A stretch of DNA of 64,000 bases from DASQJL01 sp036380835 (lineage in GTDB: Bacteria > Eisenbacteria > RBG-16-71-46 > SZUA-252): assembly GCA_036380835.1 (NCBI GenBank), contig DASVDZ010000081.1, positions 20,690 to 84,689 on the forward strand, read 5' to 3'. Both the position numbers and the translations under genes were made by a program. Below the pieces are notes generated by a model. That model was not told the DNA's origin. It searched no databases and saw only the letters and a program-made list of their open reading frames with translations. Shown here one piece after another: positions 39,155 to 49,712 of the stretch (position 1 is the first letter of the stretch; each line of letters opens with the position of its first letter).

Positions 39155-40519
39155 ATGAGGCTGTTTCGAGGATTGTGGGTGGGGGCCAGCCTCCTCCTGG
39201 TCCTGGCAGGCTGTTCGAACAAGAGCGACAAGGTCAAGGGCGGAGGAACCTACACCCCGCTCATCACCGGCATCTCCATCAGCACCGAGCCGGCGGTGCG
39301 GGGGATCCCCAACCAGGTCACGGTGCTCGTGACCAACGTGAACGGCCTCCCGATCACGTACCACTGGAAGGCGGCGTCCGGAGCGATGACCGACACGACG
39401 GCCGCGACCGCGACGTGGACCCCGCCCGACACGATCGGGACGTACGACCTCACGGTCTCGATCCAGGCCGAGGAGGGGGACAACCACTACTTCAAGACGG
39501 AGACGTACCACGTCTACGTCGACAACGAATTCGAGCGCTGGACCCGGTCGGAGGCGATCCAGATGGACGAGGCGCCGATCCCGGGCGGCGGCTTCCTCTA
39601 CTCGGAGATCCGGAACAACGCCACGGGAGAGTCGGACGTCTGGCGCATCGACACCCCGGGCGGCGGCTCGACTCAGCTGACGCACGGATTCTTCAGCGCC
39701 ACCTCGCCGACGCCGCGCGCGGACAAGGCCGTGTTCGATTTCCGGGCCGTCGCGACCGGGTCGGCGGGATTGCCGGGCCTCTGGCAGCTTCCCTGGGGCG
39801 GCGGCGACTCGACCACGGCGCTGCTCCTGGCGCGGGCGAACGGCAACGACCAGCGTTCGCTCGTCTGCCCCCGCTTTTCCCGGACGGCGGCGTACCTCCT
39901 CTACGGCACCGACTCGGTCGGCTTCGGCTACACCGCGGACTATCCGCACCCGACCTTCCGCGAAGCGGGCGCCCTCATCACAGCTCCCTACCGCCTGATG
40001 GGGGTCGACTCAACGGGCAGCATCGTTCTCGGATCCGTGGGATTCCCGTTCATGAATTGGGGCGGGCCGGACGGCAACAGCGACGGCATTCCCGACTCGG
40101 TGATCGCCCAGGGGGTGGAGTTCCTGGGGTTGCAAGGGAACGAGCGGAACATAGGCCTGTACAAGTTCGCCAGCGACGTCGAGCTCCATGTGAACGACGA
40201 TCCGCTGCCGTTCTTGAGCGACCCGACCGCCGGCGACCCGGATTGGTCCCCGGACGGCCAGCACATCGTCTTCACGAAGAGGAACGGCATCGCGGGCGAC
40301 CGGGACATCTGGATCATCAACGCGCACTCGAGCGATCCGGCCAGCGCGCTCCGCGTCACCTTCGGCCCCGCGGACGACTCGCATCCCCGCTTCTCGGAGG
40401 ACGGCTCGACGATCTACTTCATCTCGAATCGCGCGGACCGCTACGGATTGAACGGCGTCTTCGGCACGGAGCGTCGGGGCACGAACATCTGGAGCGTGGA
40501 ACGCTTTGACAAACCCTAG
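39155..40519 (+). CDS. Lipoprotein with Ig/PKD-like domain and PD40 propeller repeats
   Basis: 454 residues. Lipobox LAGC with Cys20, then an Ig/PKD-like domain (about 30-125: TYHWKAASGAMTDTTAATAT, TYDLTVSIQAEEGD), then TolB-like PD40 blades with DPDWSPDGQHIVFTKRNG and HPRFSEDGSTIYFISNRADR in the C-terminal part. The blades suggest a beta-propeller used for protein or ligand binding at the periplasmic face or the cell surface. No catalytic residues can be named. It is followed by a GC-rich hairpin and a PLP-enzyme gene, with no evident functional link. Confidence 0.75.
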   Translation: MRLFRGLWVGASLLLVLAGCSNKSDKVKGGGTYTPLITGISISTEPAVRGIPNQVTVLVTNVNGLPITYHWKAASGAMTDTTAATATWTPPDTIGTYDLTVSIQAEEGDNHYFKTETYHVYVDNEFERWTRSEAIQMDEAPIPGGGFLYSEIRNNATGESDVWRIDTPGGGSTQLTHGFFSATSPTPRADKAVFDFRAVATGSAGLPGLWQLPWGGGDSTTALLLARANGNDQRSLVCPRFSRTAAYLLYGTDSVGFGYTADYPHPTFREAGALITAPYRLMGVDSTGSIVLGSVGFPFMNWGGPDGNSDGIPDSVIAQGVEFLGLQGNERNIGLYKFASDVELHVNDDPLPFLSDPTAGDPDWSPDGQHIVFTKRNGIAGDRDIWIINAHSSDPASALRVTFGPADDSHPRFSEDGSTIYFISNRADRYGLNGVFGTERRGTNIWSVERFDKP

Positions 40520-40529
40520 GCTCGTTCGC

Positions 40530-40559
40530 GGCGGAGGCGCCCGCCGGGGCGCCCCCGCC
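40530..40559 (+). terminator. GC-rich hairpin between the propeller lipoprotein and the PLP gene
   Basis: Arms 40530-40542 and 40547-40559 pair at 12 of 13 positions with a GCCG loop; no T-run follows, so termination is uncertain. Confidence 0.35.
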
Positions 40560-40570
40560 GACGGCCGACC

Positions 40571-41766
<1,196 letters not shown>

Positions 41767-41770
<4 letters not shown>

Positions 41771-42231
41771 TTCCCGGCGGGGCGCCCGCGGGCGCGGACG
41801 GCGACTCCCGCCCCCGGCGCCGCCTCTTCCTCGAGTACTGGCTGCCCGTGCTCCTCTACGTCGGGCTCATCTTCTCCCTTTCGTCCATCCACGGATCGTC
41901 GATCCCCACGTTCTTTCCGAACGTGGACAAGCTCGAGCACTTGTTGGAGTATTCGCTATTCGGTCTCCTGGCGGGACGGGCGATCCGGTTCACGCTGGGC
42001 GGCGGACGACGCGCCTTGGCCGTGGGCGGAACGCTCGGCATGGGCGCGCTGGTCGGCGCGCTCGACGAGATCTACCAGCGCCGGGTCCCGGGGCGCAGCT
42101 CCGATCCGACCGACTGGCTCACCGACGTCGCGGCGGTGGGGCTCGCGATCCTGTTCACCCAGGTCGTGACCGCCCGGTCCGCCGCGAGCCTCCGTTCCCG
42201 AACCGAGAAGGGCGGCATCCCCCGACGATGA
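41767..42231 (+). CDS. Small VanZ-family membrane protein
   Basis: 154 residues from TTG 41767, overlapping the PLP-enzyme stop (TTGA). Four membrane helices and one VanZ unit: YWLPVLLYVGLIFSLSSIHG, then NVDKLEHLLEYSLFGLLAGR, then GALDEIYQRRVPGRSSDPTD, with the conserved E-x-x-Q and D. It is a single-unit relative of the three-unit protein at 11668. Function unknown; it overlaps hisS by four bases (ATGA), which places it at the head of the aminoacyl-tRNA synthetase run. Confidence 0.85.
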
Positions 42232-43544
42232 AGTTCCAGGCTCCGAAGGGCACGCGCGACATTCTTCCGGGTGAGTCCGAGTCGTGGACCGAGCTGGAGG
42301 CGTCGGCGCGCGACATCCTGGCCCGCTACGGCTACCGCGAAGTGCGGACTCCGATGTTCGAATCGACCGACCTCTTCGTCCGGAGCGTCGGCGAATCGAC
42401 CGACATCGTCCGGAAGGAGCTCTACACGTTCGAGGACAAGGGGGGCCGTTCGCTCACGCTCCGTCCCGAGGGGACCGCGTCCCTGGTGCGCGCCTACCTG
42501 GAGCACTCGCTGGGCCACGGGCAGCCGATGGCCCGCTTCGCGTACGTGGGGCCGATGTTCCGGTACGAGCGCCCGCAGGCGGGAAGGTTCCGCCAATTCT
42601 GGCAGATCGGCGCGGAGCTGTTCGGCCCCGGGGGCCCCGCCGCCGACGCCGAGATGATCGATCTCTTCGTCGCGATCATCCGGGGCGCCGGCGTCCCGGA
42701 CGTGACGGTGCTCCTGAATTCACTCGGCGACGACGTCTGCCGTCCGGCCTATCGCGAGCGGATCCGCGAGTACTTCACGGCGCGCGCCGACCGGCTGTGC
42801 GGCGACTGCAAGGAGCGGCTCCGCACCAACCCGCTCCGGATCCTCGACTGCAAGATCCCCGGCTGCCAGCCGGTGATCGAGGGGGCGCCGAGCGTGCTCG
42901 ACACGCTCTGCGACCCGTGCCGCGAGCACTTCGACGGCGTCCAGGAGGCGCTCCGCGCGCTCGCGATCCCGGTCACGATCGCGCCGCGCCTCGTGCGCGG
43001 CCTCGACTACTACACGCGGACCGTCTTCGAGGTGCACGCGGGCTCCCTGGGCGCGCAGAACGCGGTCGGCGGAGGCGGACGCTACGACGATCTCGTGGAG
43101 CAATTCGGCGGGCCGAAGACGCCGGCGATCGGCTTCTCGATCGGCACCGACCGCCTCCTCATGGCGGCGGGCCGGGCCGGCCCCGAAGGGGCCACGGCGT
43201 GGCGGCCGGACGTCTGCGTCCTGACGCGGGACCCCGGGGCTCTCGACCGGGCGCTCGCCGTCGCGCGCTCCCTCCGCGGCCTCGACGCGGGCGCCCCGGG
43301 GAGCGGCGCGGAGCGCCGGGAGACGTCGCTCCAGGTGATCGTCGACATCACGGGCCGGAGCGCGAACGCGCAGATGAAGTGGGCGTCCCGAACGGGGGCG
43401 CGCCACGTGGTGTTCGTGCCGCCCGACGCGGACGGCTACTCGATTCGGGACATGGAGGCGGGGAAGGACGAGGTGAAGCAGAAGACGATCGAGTCGCTCC
43501 GTGACTTCCTCCGCTCGCGCGCCGCGGAAGGAGCGCCCCGGTGA
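42228..43544 (+). CDS. hisS: Histidyl-tRNA synthetase
   Basis: 438 residues. Class II core: FQAPKGTRDILPGES, motif 2 around MFRYERPQAGRFRQFWQIGA, the histidine-binding LVRGLDYYTRTVFEV and motif 3 AIGFSIGTDRLLMA. Four Cys (CGDCKERLRTN, CDPC) form an extra pair of C-x-x-C motifs in the insertion domain. The C-terminal anticodon-binding domain spans about 330-438. It charges tRNA-His. The stop overlaps the aspS start (GTGA). Confidence 0.97.
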   Translation: MKFQAPKGTRDILPGESESWTELEASARDILARYGYREVRTPMFESTDLFVRSVGESTDIVRKELYTFEDKGGRSLTLRPEGTASLVRAYLEHSLGHGQPMARFAYVGPMFRYERPQAGRFRQFWQIGAELFGPGGPAADAEMIDLFVAIIRGAGVPDVTVLLNSLGDDVCRPAYRERIREYFTARADRLCGDCKERLRTNPLRILDCKIPGCQPVIEGAPSVLDTLCDPCREHFDGVQEALRALAIPVTIAPRLVRGLDYYTRTVFEVHAGSLGAQNAVGGGGRYDDLVEQFGGPKTPAIGFSIGTDRLLMAAGRAGPEGATAWRPDVCVLTRDPGALDRALAVARSLRGLDAGAPGSGAERRETSLQVIVDITGRSANAQMKWASRTGARHVVFVPPDADGYSIRDMEAGKDEVKQKTIESLRDFLRSRAAEGAPR

Positions 43545-45334
43545 TCGAGCCCCTGGGCGGTCGGAAGCGGACGCATCGCTGCGGCGATCTGCGTCCCGAG
43601 CAGGCGGGGACGCGCGCGCGGCTCATGGGATGGGCGCATCGCGTGCGGGACCACGGCGGCGTTCTCTTCCTCGACCTCCGCGACCGCTACGGGGTGACCC
43701 AGATCGTCTTCCGTCCGGAGAAGTTGAACGAGAAGACGATGGAGCGGGCGCGCGCGATCGGGAGCGAGTGGGTCGTCATGGTGGAGGGGACCGTCCTGAA
43801 CCGGCCGAAGGGGAGCGAGAACGACGACCTCCCGACCGGCGGGATCGAAATCGAGGCGGACGGCCTCGCGATCCTGAACGCGAGCAAGACGCCCCCCTTC
43901 CCGGTGGACGACTCGGGCGTCGCGGCGTCGGAGGACCTCCGGCTCCGCTACCGCTACCTCGACCTCCGGCGCCCCGCGCTGCGCGACGGCATCGTCTTCC
44001 GTCACGCCATGACGCGGAGCGTGCGCGAATACCTCTCCGACCACGACTTCCTCGAGATCGAGACGCCGCTCCTCGTGAAGCCGACGCCCGAGGGGGCTCG
44101 CGACTACGTCGTGCCGGCGCGCGTCCACCCCGGGAAGTTCTACGCGCTGCCGCAGTCGCCGCAGCTCTACAAGCAGATCCTCATGGTCTCCGGATTCGAC
44201 CGCTACTTCCAGATCGCGCGCTGCCTGCGCGACGAGGATCTCCGCGCCGACCGCCAGCCCGAGTTCACGCAGATCGACCTCGAGATGTCGTTCGTGACCG
44301 AGGATGACGTCTTCGGCGTGGTCGAGGGAATGCTGGAGTCGGTCTTCCGGCGCGACCTGGGCCGCGATCTCAAGATCCCGTTCCCGCGACTCACCTATCG
44401 CGACGCGATGGAGCGCTTCGGGAGCGACAAGCCCGACCTCCGCATCCCGTTCGAGATCAAGGACGTGACCGCGGTGTTGGGGGAGAGCGCATTCCAGGTC
44501 TTCCGCGCGGCCAAGGAAGGGGCTCCCGCCACGATGACGGGCGCGCTCGCCGTTCCCGGGCAGGGGTCGGCGTCGCGGAAGGAGATCGAGGGGTGGGAGG
44601 CGGCCGCGAAGGCGATGGGCGCCGCCGGGCTCGCGTGGGCGCGCGTCAAGGCGGGCGCGCTCGACGGGGGCGTCGCGAAGCACGTGACCGGCGATCTCGT
44701 CGCGCGCCTCCTCCAGACGGTGGGCGCCAAGGAGGGCGATCTCCTCCTCCTGGGCTCGGGCCCGCGTGCCGTCGTCCAGCGCGCGCTCGGCCACGTCCGC
44801 ACCCAGATCGGGGCGCAGAAGTTCACGCTCGAGCCCGACGACTTCCGCTTCGTATGGGTCCACCAGTTCCCCCTCTTCGAACGGGACGAGGAGCGGAAGG
44901 CCTGGATCCCCGCGCACCACGTCTTCACGATGCCGCTCGACGAGCACCTGGCCCTGCTCGAGACCGATCCCGGGCGCGTGCACGGCCAGCTCTACGATCT
45001 CGCCGCGAACGGAAACGAGCTCGCGTCGGGGAGCATCCGGATCCATCGGAAGGACATCCAGGAGCGGGTCATGGCCGTGATCGGGATGCGCCCCGAGGAG
45101 CTGACGGCCAAGTTCGGGTTCCTCCTCGAGTCGTTCGAGTACGGCGCGCCGCCGCACGGCGGGATCGCGCTCGGGCTCGATCGCCTCGTGATCCTCTTCC
45201 ACGGCGGCGACTCGATTCGCGACGCGATCGCGTTCCCGAAGACCGCGAGCGCCGCCTCGCTCATGGACGGCGCCCCCGCTCCGATCGACCCGGGCGACCT
45301 GAAGGACCTCCGAATCCGGATCGTCGCGGACTAG
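43541..45334 (+). CDS. aspS: Aspartyl-tRNA synthetase
   Basis: 597 residues from GTG 43541. N-terminal OB-fold (about 15-110, MGWAHRVRDHGGVLFLDLRD), class II catalytic domain with RYRYLDLRRP, motif 2 FQIARCLRDEDLRADRQPEF, the bacterial GAD insertion (about 280-420), and motif 3 GGIALGLDRLVILF. Length and insertion match the bacterial type. Whether it also charges tRNA-Asn cannot be told. It is co-translated with hisS. A GC-rich hairpin begins at its stop codon. Confidence 0.97.
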   Translation: MIEPLGGRKRTHRCGDLRPEQAGTRARLMGWAHRVRDHGGVLFLDLRDRYGVTQIVFRPEKLNEKTMERARAIGSEWVVMVEGTVLNRPKGSENDDLPTGGIEIEADGLAILNASKTPPFPVDDSGVAASEDLRLRYRYLDLRRPALRDGIVFRHAMTRSVREYLSDHDFLEIETPLLVKPTPEGARDYVVPARVHPGKFYALPQSPQLYKQILMVSGFDRYFQIARCLRDEDLRADRQPEFTQIDLEMSFVTEDDVFGVVEGMLESVFRRDLGRDLKIPFPRLTYRDAMERFGSDKPDLRIPFEIKDVTAVLGESAFQVFRAAKEGAPATMTGALAVPGQGSASRKEIEGWEAAAKAMGAAGLAWARVKAGALDGGVAKHVTGDLVARLLQTVGAKEGDLLLLGSGPRAVVQRALGHVRTQIGAQKFTLEPDDFRFVWVHQFPLFERDEERKAWIPAHHVFTMPLDEHLALLETDPGRVHGQLYDLAANGNELASGSIRIHRKDIQERVMAVIGMRPEELTAKFGFLLESFEYGAPPHGGIALGLDRLVILFHGGDSIRDAIAFPKTASAASLMDGAPAPIDPGDLKDLRIRIVAD

Positions 45335-45359
45335 GGCGCCCTCCCGGCGCCGGCGCCCT
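45333..45359 (+). terminator. GC-rich hairpin at the end of aspS
   Basis: Perfect 8-base arms (45333-45340 and 45352-45359); no T-run, so termination here is uncertain. A new promoter follows at 45440. Confidence 0.35.
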
Positions 45360-45439
45360 GACGCCTCGGCATGGCTCTTCCCTCGGGCGGCCGCATCCTG
45401 GCACCCATTCTGCAATCCAAGACGAGACGTGCCGGGGTA

Positions 45440-45468
45440 TTGACAACCCGGAGGCGAGCACCTAGCTT
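45440..45468 (+). promoter_or_regulatory. Sigma-70-type promoter of the lipoprotein-phoH-pgpH operon
   Basis: TTGACA (45440-45445), 17-base spacer, TAGCTT (45463-45468). Expected start near 45475. It probably drives the compact gene run to glyS. Confidence 0.65.
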
Positions 45469-45517
45469 GAATCGAGGTTCCGAGGGGCCCCGCGAGGGTC
45501 CCCAAAGCCAAACTAAT

Positions 45518-45913
45518 TTGCTTAACGACAGCCACTTAGCTTTCTTCCGCAGCCCCCACCGGGGGCCGCGTTCCGCCGACGGGCCGGGCGCCGCCGGTCG
45601 AGGGCTGGCCGCTCGGGATTGGCCGGCCGACCGGGGTCGGCCCGGAACGCGCGCCTCACGATCTCTCCCGCGGGTCGCCTCTCTGGCCGTCCTGATGGCT
45701 TTCGCCGCAGGATGCGGCCACGCCACCGTGCCCTGTCCGACGCCGACCGCCGACCTCGACCGCCATCGTGAGGAGTCGATGGAGGCGCAGCGCGAGGTGG
45801 GGCGGGCGGTCGCGGAAGAACGCGCGCTGAAGGAGCGGCGGGATCAGACCCGGAGCCGCCTCGAGGCCGCCCAGGCGGCCGCCGACTCGATGGCGCGGGC
45901 CGGGGGACGATGA
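45518..45913 (+). CDS. Small coiled-coil lipoprotein
   Basis: Up to 131 residues, if it begins at TTG 45518; no good ribosome site supports any start, so the N-terminus is uncertain. A hydrophobic stretch ending in the lipobox AAGC (VLMAFAAGCG) marks a lipoprotein. The mature part of about 65 residues is a Glu/Arg/Ala-rich helix (REESMEAQREVGRAVAEERA), probably a coiled coil. The four-base overlap with the LysM gene suggests a paired envelope function. The family is not recognised. The open reading frame extends further upstream, past the promoter, which argues against those earlier starts. Confidence 0.55.
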   Translation: MLNDSHLAFFRSPHRGPRSADGPGAAGRGLAARDWPADRGRPGTRASRSLPRVASLAVLMAFAAGCGHATVPCPTPTADLDRHREESMEAQREVGRAVAEERALKERRDQTRSRLEAAQAAADSMARAGGR

Positions 45914-46431
45914 GGCGGGCGGCGATGACCTGGATCGCGATCGCGGGGCTCTGCGCGGGAGGAGGCTGCGGGAAGCCGGTGCTGAGGCTCGCCGACGCGT
46001 CGCTCGGCGACTACTACACGCCCGAGGAGTTCAAGCGTCTGTCAAAGGAGCAGCGGGACGAATACTGCGACGAGCTGGCGCTCCAGGACTCGACGTACCG
46101 GGACGAGATCCGCGAGGCCAAGGATGCGCTCGCGGCGCTCGCGCTTCGGCGCGAGCCGCTCGGGCGCGAGGTCGACTCGCTGAGCGCGCGGGCCGATTCG
46201 CTCGCGCGGCGTTTGGCGGAGGCGCCCGCCCCGGGCCCCGCTCCCGGGGAGCGCTCGACGCGCGCCCCGGAATGGACGGTGCGGCGCGGCGAGTCCTTGT
46301 GGCGCATCAGCGGGAGCGCGGACGTCTACGGCGACGGGCGGGGGTGGCGGCGGTTGTTCGAAGCGAACCGAGACCGGATCCGAAACCCCGATCTCATCTA
46401 TCCGGGACAGGAGATACGAATTCCACGATGA
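45910..46431 (+). CDS. Lipoprotein with coiled coil and LysM domain
   Basis: 173 residues. Lipobox AGGGC (Cys20), a helical middle (about 45-105) and a C-terminal LysM domain (about 120-173: WTVRRGESLWRISGSADVYG, then LFEANRDRIRNPDLIYPGQE). LysM binds N-acetylglucosamine in peptidoglycan, so the protein should sit between outer membrane and wall. It overlaps both neighbours by four bases (ATGA), and so is part of the lipoprotein-LysM-phoH-pgpH operon. Confidence 0.87.
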   Translation: MRRAAMTWIAIAGLCAGGGCGKPVLRLADASLGDYYTPEEFKRLSKEQRDEYCDELALQDSTYRDEIREAKDALAALALRREPLGREVDSLSARADSLARRLAEAPAPGPAPGERSTRAPEWTVRRGESLWRISGSADVYGDGRGWRRLFEANRDRIRNPDLIYPGQEIRIPR

Positions 46432-47438
46432 ATCCGAGCCAGGGCGAGACCACCCGTTTCGTCGCGATCGACGACGTCGATCCGCTGTCGCTGTTCGGAC
46501 GGAACGATTCGAATCTGAGACTCGTCGAGCGGAGCTATCCGGTCCATCTCACGTATCGCGACGGCAAGCTCGCCGTGAAGGGCGACGCGGCGATCGTCGA
46601 CGAGGTGAGCTCGGTGCTCCTCACGCTCGCCGACCTCGTGCGCCGCGGCGCCGTGCTCGAGGAGCACGACGTGCACAACTTCATCGGCCTGACCGACGTG
46701 CAGGACCGGGAGCAGTCGCGCTCGCTCTACGAAAAGCCGGTCCTCTTCACGTTCGACAAGCGGACGATCCGCGTGAAGACCCTGGGGCAGGCGCGCTACG
46801 TCGCGGCGCTCCAGCGCCACGACATCGTCTTCGCGATCGGCCCGGCGGGCACGGGGAAGACGTACCTCGCCGTGGCCGCCGCGGTGAACGCGCTCAAGGC
46901 GCGCCAGGTGGAGCGGATCTTCCTGGTCCGCCCGGCGGTGGAGGCGGGGGAGAACCTCGGCTTCCTCCCGGGCGACATGAAGGACAAGGTGGACCCCTAT
47001 CTCCGCCCGCTCTACGACGCGCTGAACGATCTCTTGAGCTACGAGAAGATCCGCCGCTTCCTCGACCTCGGCGTCATCGAGGTGGCCCCGCTCGCCTACA
47101 TGCGCGGCCGGACCCTGAACAACGCCTTCGTGATCCTCGACGAGGCGCAGAACACGACGGTGGGCCAGATGAAGATGTTCCTGACCCGGCTCGGCTACGG
47201 CTCGAAGGCGGTCATCACCGGTGACGTCACCCAGATCGACCTGGGCGCCCAGCATCCGTCGGGACTTGTCGAGATCCAGAAGATCCTTCGAAACGTCTCC
47301 GACCTCTCGTTCGTCTACCTGAACGAGCGGGACGTCGTGCGCCACCACCTGGTGCGCGAGATCATCCGCGCGTTCGACGAGCACGGCCGCGCCGCGGCCG
47401 AGCGGGGCCCCGGCGACCGGAACGGGGACGCGCCCTAG
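46428..47438 (+). CDS. phoH: PhoH-family ATPase
   Basis: 336 residues. P-loop AIGPAGTGKTYLAVAAAV, then RIFLVRPAVEAGENLGFLPG, NAFVILDEAQNTTVGQMKMF (Walker B) and VITGDVTQIDLG, the standard PhoH/PhoL set. An N-terminal KH-like segment (about 20-110) is expected in this subfamily. PhoH-like proteins are RNA-associated ATPases often encoded next to ybeY and pgpH, as here. The specific role is unsettled; an effect on rRNA maturation has been proposed for some. The stop is three bases before pgpH. Confidence 0.92.
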   Translation: MNPSQGETTRFVAIDDVDPLSLFGRNDSNLRLVERSYPVHLTYRDGKLAVKGDAAIVDEVSSVLLTLADLVRRGAVLEEHDVHNFIGLTDVQDREQSRSLYEKPVLFTFDKRTIRVKTLGQARYVAALQRHDIVFAIGPAGTGKTYLAVAAAVNALKARQVERIFLVRPAVEAGENLGFLPGDMKDKVDPYLRPLYDALNDLLSYEKIRRFLDLGVIEVAPLAYMRGRTLNNAFVILDEAQNTTVGQMKMFLTRLGYGSKAVITGDVTQIDLGAQHPSGLVEIQKILRNVSDLSFVYLNERDVVRHHLVREIIRAFDEHGRAAAERGPGDRNGDAP

Positions 47439-47441
47439 GTC

Positions 47442-49712
47442 ATGAGCGCCGAACGCCTCCAGGTGCTGGAGCCGCGCCGCAAGGAGCGGCGCCCGCTCGC
47501 CCAGAAGCTGGCCGCGATCTTCGGCCCGCGATTCCGGCGGTCCACGCTCTTCGCCGGCTTCCTCGCGTTCTCGTGCCTCCTCTTCCCGCGCGATCCGGCC
47601 TTCGAGGTGATGACGCTGCGGGAGGGCTTTCCGGCGAAGCGCGACCTGATCGCTCCGGTCCAGTTCTACCTGCTCAAGGACCGGGTGCGCTTCCGCGAGG
47701 AGCTGGTGGACGCCGAGCGTCGCGTGAGCCCCGTCTACTCGGTCGATCCGACCGTGGCGCAGGAGGCGCACGCGCTCCTCGACTCGCTCCGGACGTCCGG
47801 CCCCCCCTCGACCGATCCCGGGACGCGCGGCTACGAGCGGTGGCGCAACCTCGGCCTCTCCGCCGAGGCGGCGCGTACGATGTCGGGGCCCGACGGCAGG
47901 CGGATCGTCGTCCTCGCCCAGCGGATCCAGGAGGAGGCGCACCAGCCGGGGCTCCTCTCCGATCTTTCGAGCGCGCGGTCGTCCACCGACGCCCCGGCGA
48001 TCCAGATCGATCGGGACGGAATCCGATACCCGACCGCGTGGGGGTCGCTCCACGACGTCGCCTCGCTTCGCGACCAGGCCTGGGAGGAAGGACAGCGCGC
48101 CTTCCCGAGCCGTCCCGAGGCGACGCAGGCGCTGGCCGAGCTGGTCGGGGCGGTCGTGAGGCCGAACCTCCGGTACGAGGCGTCGGCCACCGAGCGCCTC
48201 CGCGCCGACGCGCGGAACGCGGTGAACCCCTACGACGGCCTGGTCCGGAAGGACGAGAAGATCATCGGGAGCCACGAGCTCGCCACCGCCGAGCACATCC
48301 GGAAGCTCGAGTCGCTGCGGGCCTGGAGCGCGCGCCTCGGACAGGCGCCCTCGCTGGCCCGCGACTTCCCCGGCATCCTCGGCCGCGTCGTGCTCCTCGC
48401 GTTCCTGATCCTCGGGTTCGCCGGCTACCTGAAGCTCCACCAGGCTCCGGTCTACCGCGACACGACGCAGCTCCTCCTCCTCGCGGTCCTCTGCGCGCTC
48501 GTCCTCGGGGTCGGATGGGTCGTCATGAACCAGATTCGCGGCTACGAGATGCTGATTCCCGTGACGGTGCTCTCGCTGACCGCGGCGCTCCTGTTCGGGA
48601 ACGCGCTCGCCTTCGCCGCGACGCTCGTCGCGTCGCTCTACGCGGGGGTCGTCTTCGGGCTCGGGCTCCCCTTCCTGACGGGAAGCGCGCTCGCGGGGAT
48701 CGCCGCCATCGCGAGCGCGACGGGCGTGCGCCGGCGCCGGGACTTCTACCGGCCGATGCTCGTCGTGGCGCTCGCGTACGTGGTCGCGATCGGCGCGATG
48801 GGGCTGGTCGACGGCGCGCGCTGGGACGTCCTCCTCCGCCGCGCGCTCTGGGGCGCGGGGTCGGGCGTCGCGTCGGTCCTCGCGGTGACCCTCTTCCTCC
48901 CGCTCCTCGAGGGGCTCTTCACGGTCACGACCGACATCACGCTGCTCGAGCTGGCCGACCTGAATCGCCCGATCCTCCGGCGCCTGATGCTCGAAGCGCC
49001 CGGGACCTATCACCACAGCCTCGTCGTCGGCAGCCTCGCGGAGGCGGGCGCGGCCGCCATCGGGGGGAATCCGCTCCTCGCCCGCGTGAGCGCGTACTAT
49101 CACGATATCGGCAAGATCGACAAAGCCGAGTACTATGGCGAGAACCAGTCGAGCGCCCGGAGCCGGCACGAGAAGCTCTCGCCGACGATGAGCTGCCTCA
49201 TCATCGAGGCGCACGTCCGCGAGGGGGCGGAGATCGCGCGGAAGGAGAAGCTGCCCCGGGCGATCGTCGACGGAATCCTCGAGCACCACGGCACCACCCT
49301 GATGAGCTTCTTCTACCAGAAGGCGCTGGCGCAGGACCCCGAGGCCGAGGAGCGCGACTTCCGCTACCCCGGCCCGAAGCCGCGGTCGAAGGAGACGGCG
49401 GTCCTGATGCTCGCCGACGCCGTCGAGGCGACGGCGCGCTCGCTCACCGAGCCGACGCCGAGCCGGATCCGCGGCGTCGTGACGCGGATGCTCGACGCCC
49501 GCGTGAAGGACGGTCAACTCGATGAGAGCCCGATCACGTTCGAAGACCTGGCGAAGGTCCGGGAGAGCTTCATCCCGATCCTCACCGCGCTCTTCCACGC
49601 GCGCGTCCACTACCCGGGTAGCCCGGCGACCCTGGACGAGCGCCGCCGCGGTGCCGCCGACGACGGTCGCGAGCACGGAGACAAGGCCCGGTATAAGGTC
49701 GACAACTCTTAG
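47442..49712 (+). CDS. pgpH: Cyclic di-AMP phosphodiesterase PgpH (7TM-HD)
   Basis: 756 residues. One N-terminal membrane helix, an extracytoplasmic 7TMR-HDED domain (about 60-295), a block of seven membrane helices (about 300-490) and a cytoplasmic HD domain (510-700) with TYHHSLVVGSLAEA and VSAYYHDIGKIDKAEYY, the metal-binding His/His-Asp residues. It degrades the second messenger c-di-AMP. The gene lies in the conserved phoH-pgpH-ybeY context. The last 62 bases overlap ybeY if that gene begins at GTG 49651. Confidence 0.92.
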   Translation: MSAERLQVLEPRRKERRPLAQKLAAIFGPRFRRSTLFAGFLAFSCLLFPRDPAFEVMTLREGFPAKRDLIAPVQFYLLKDRVRFREELVDAERRVSPVYSVDPTVAQEAHALLDSLRTSGPPSTDPGTRGYERWRNLGLSAEAARTMSGPDGRRIVVLAQRIQEEAHQPGLLSDLSSARSSTDAPAIQIDRDGIRYPTAWGSLHDVASLRDQAWEEGQRAFPSRPEATQALAELVGAVVRPNLRYEASATERLRADARNAVNPYDGLVRKDEKIIGSHELATAEHIRKLESLRAWSARLGQAPSLARDFPGILGRVVLLAFLILGFAGYLKLHQAPVYRDTTQLLLLAVLCALVLGVGWVVMNQIRGYEMLIPVTVLSLTAALLFGNALAFAATLVASLYAGVVFGLGLPFLTGSALAGIAAIASATGVRRRRDFYRPMLVVALAYVVAIGAMGLVDGARWDVLLRRALWGAGSGVASVLAVTLFLPLLEGLFTVTTDITLLELADLNRPILRRLMLEAPGTYHHSLVVGSLAEAGAAAIGGNPLLARVSAYYHDIGKIDKAEYYGENQSSARSRHEKLSPTMSCLIIEAHVREGAEIARKEKLPRAIVDGILEHHGTTLMSFFYQKALAQDPEAEERDFRYPGPKPRSKETAVLMLADAVEATARSLTEPTPSRIRGVVTRMLDARVKDGQLDESPITFEDLAKVRESFIPILTALFHARVHYPGSPATLDERRRGAADDGREHGDKARYKVDNS

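Noticed and set aside
40520..40570. SAM-type riboswitch before the methionine-related PLP gene
   Set aside because: The gap is only 51 bases and contains one simple hairpin.
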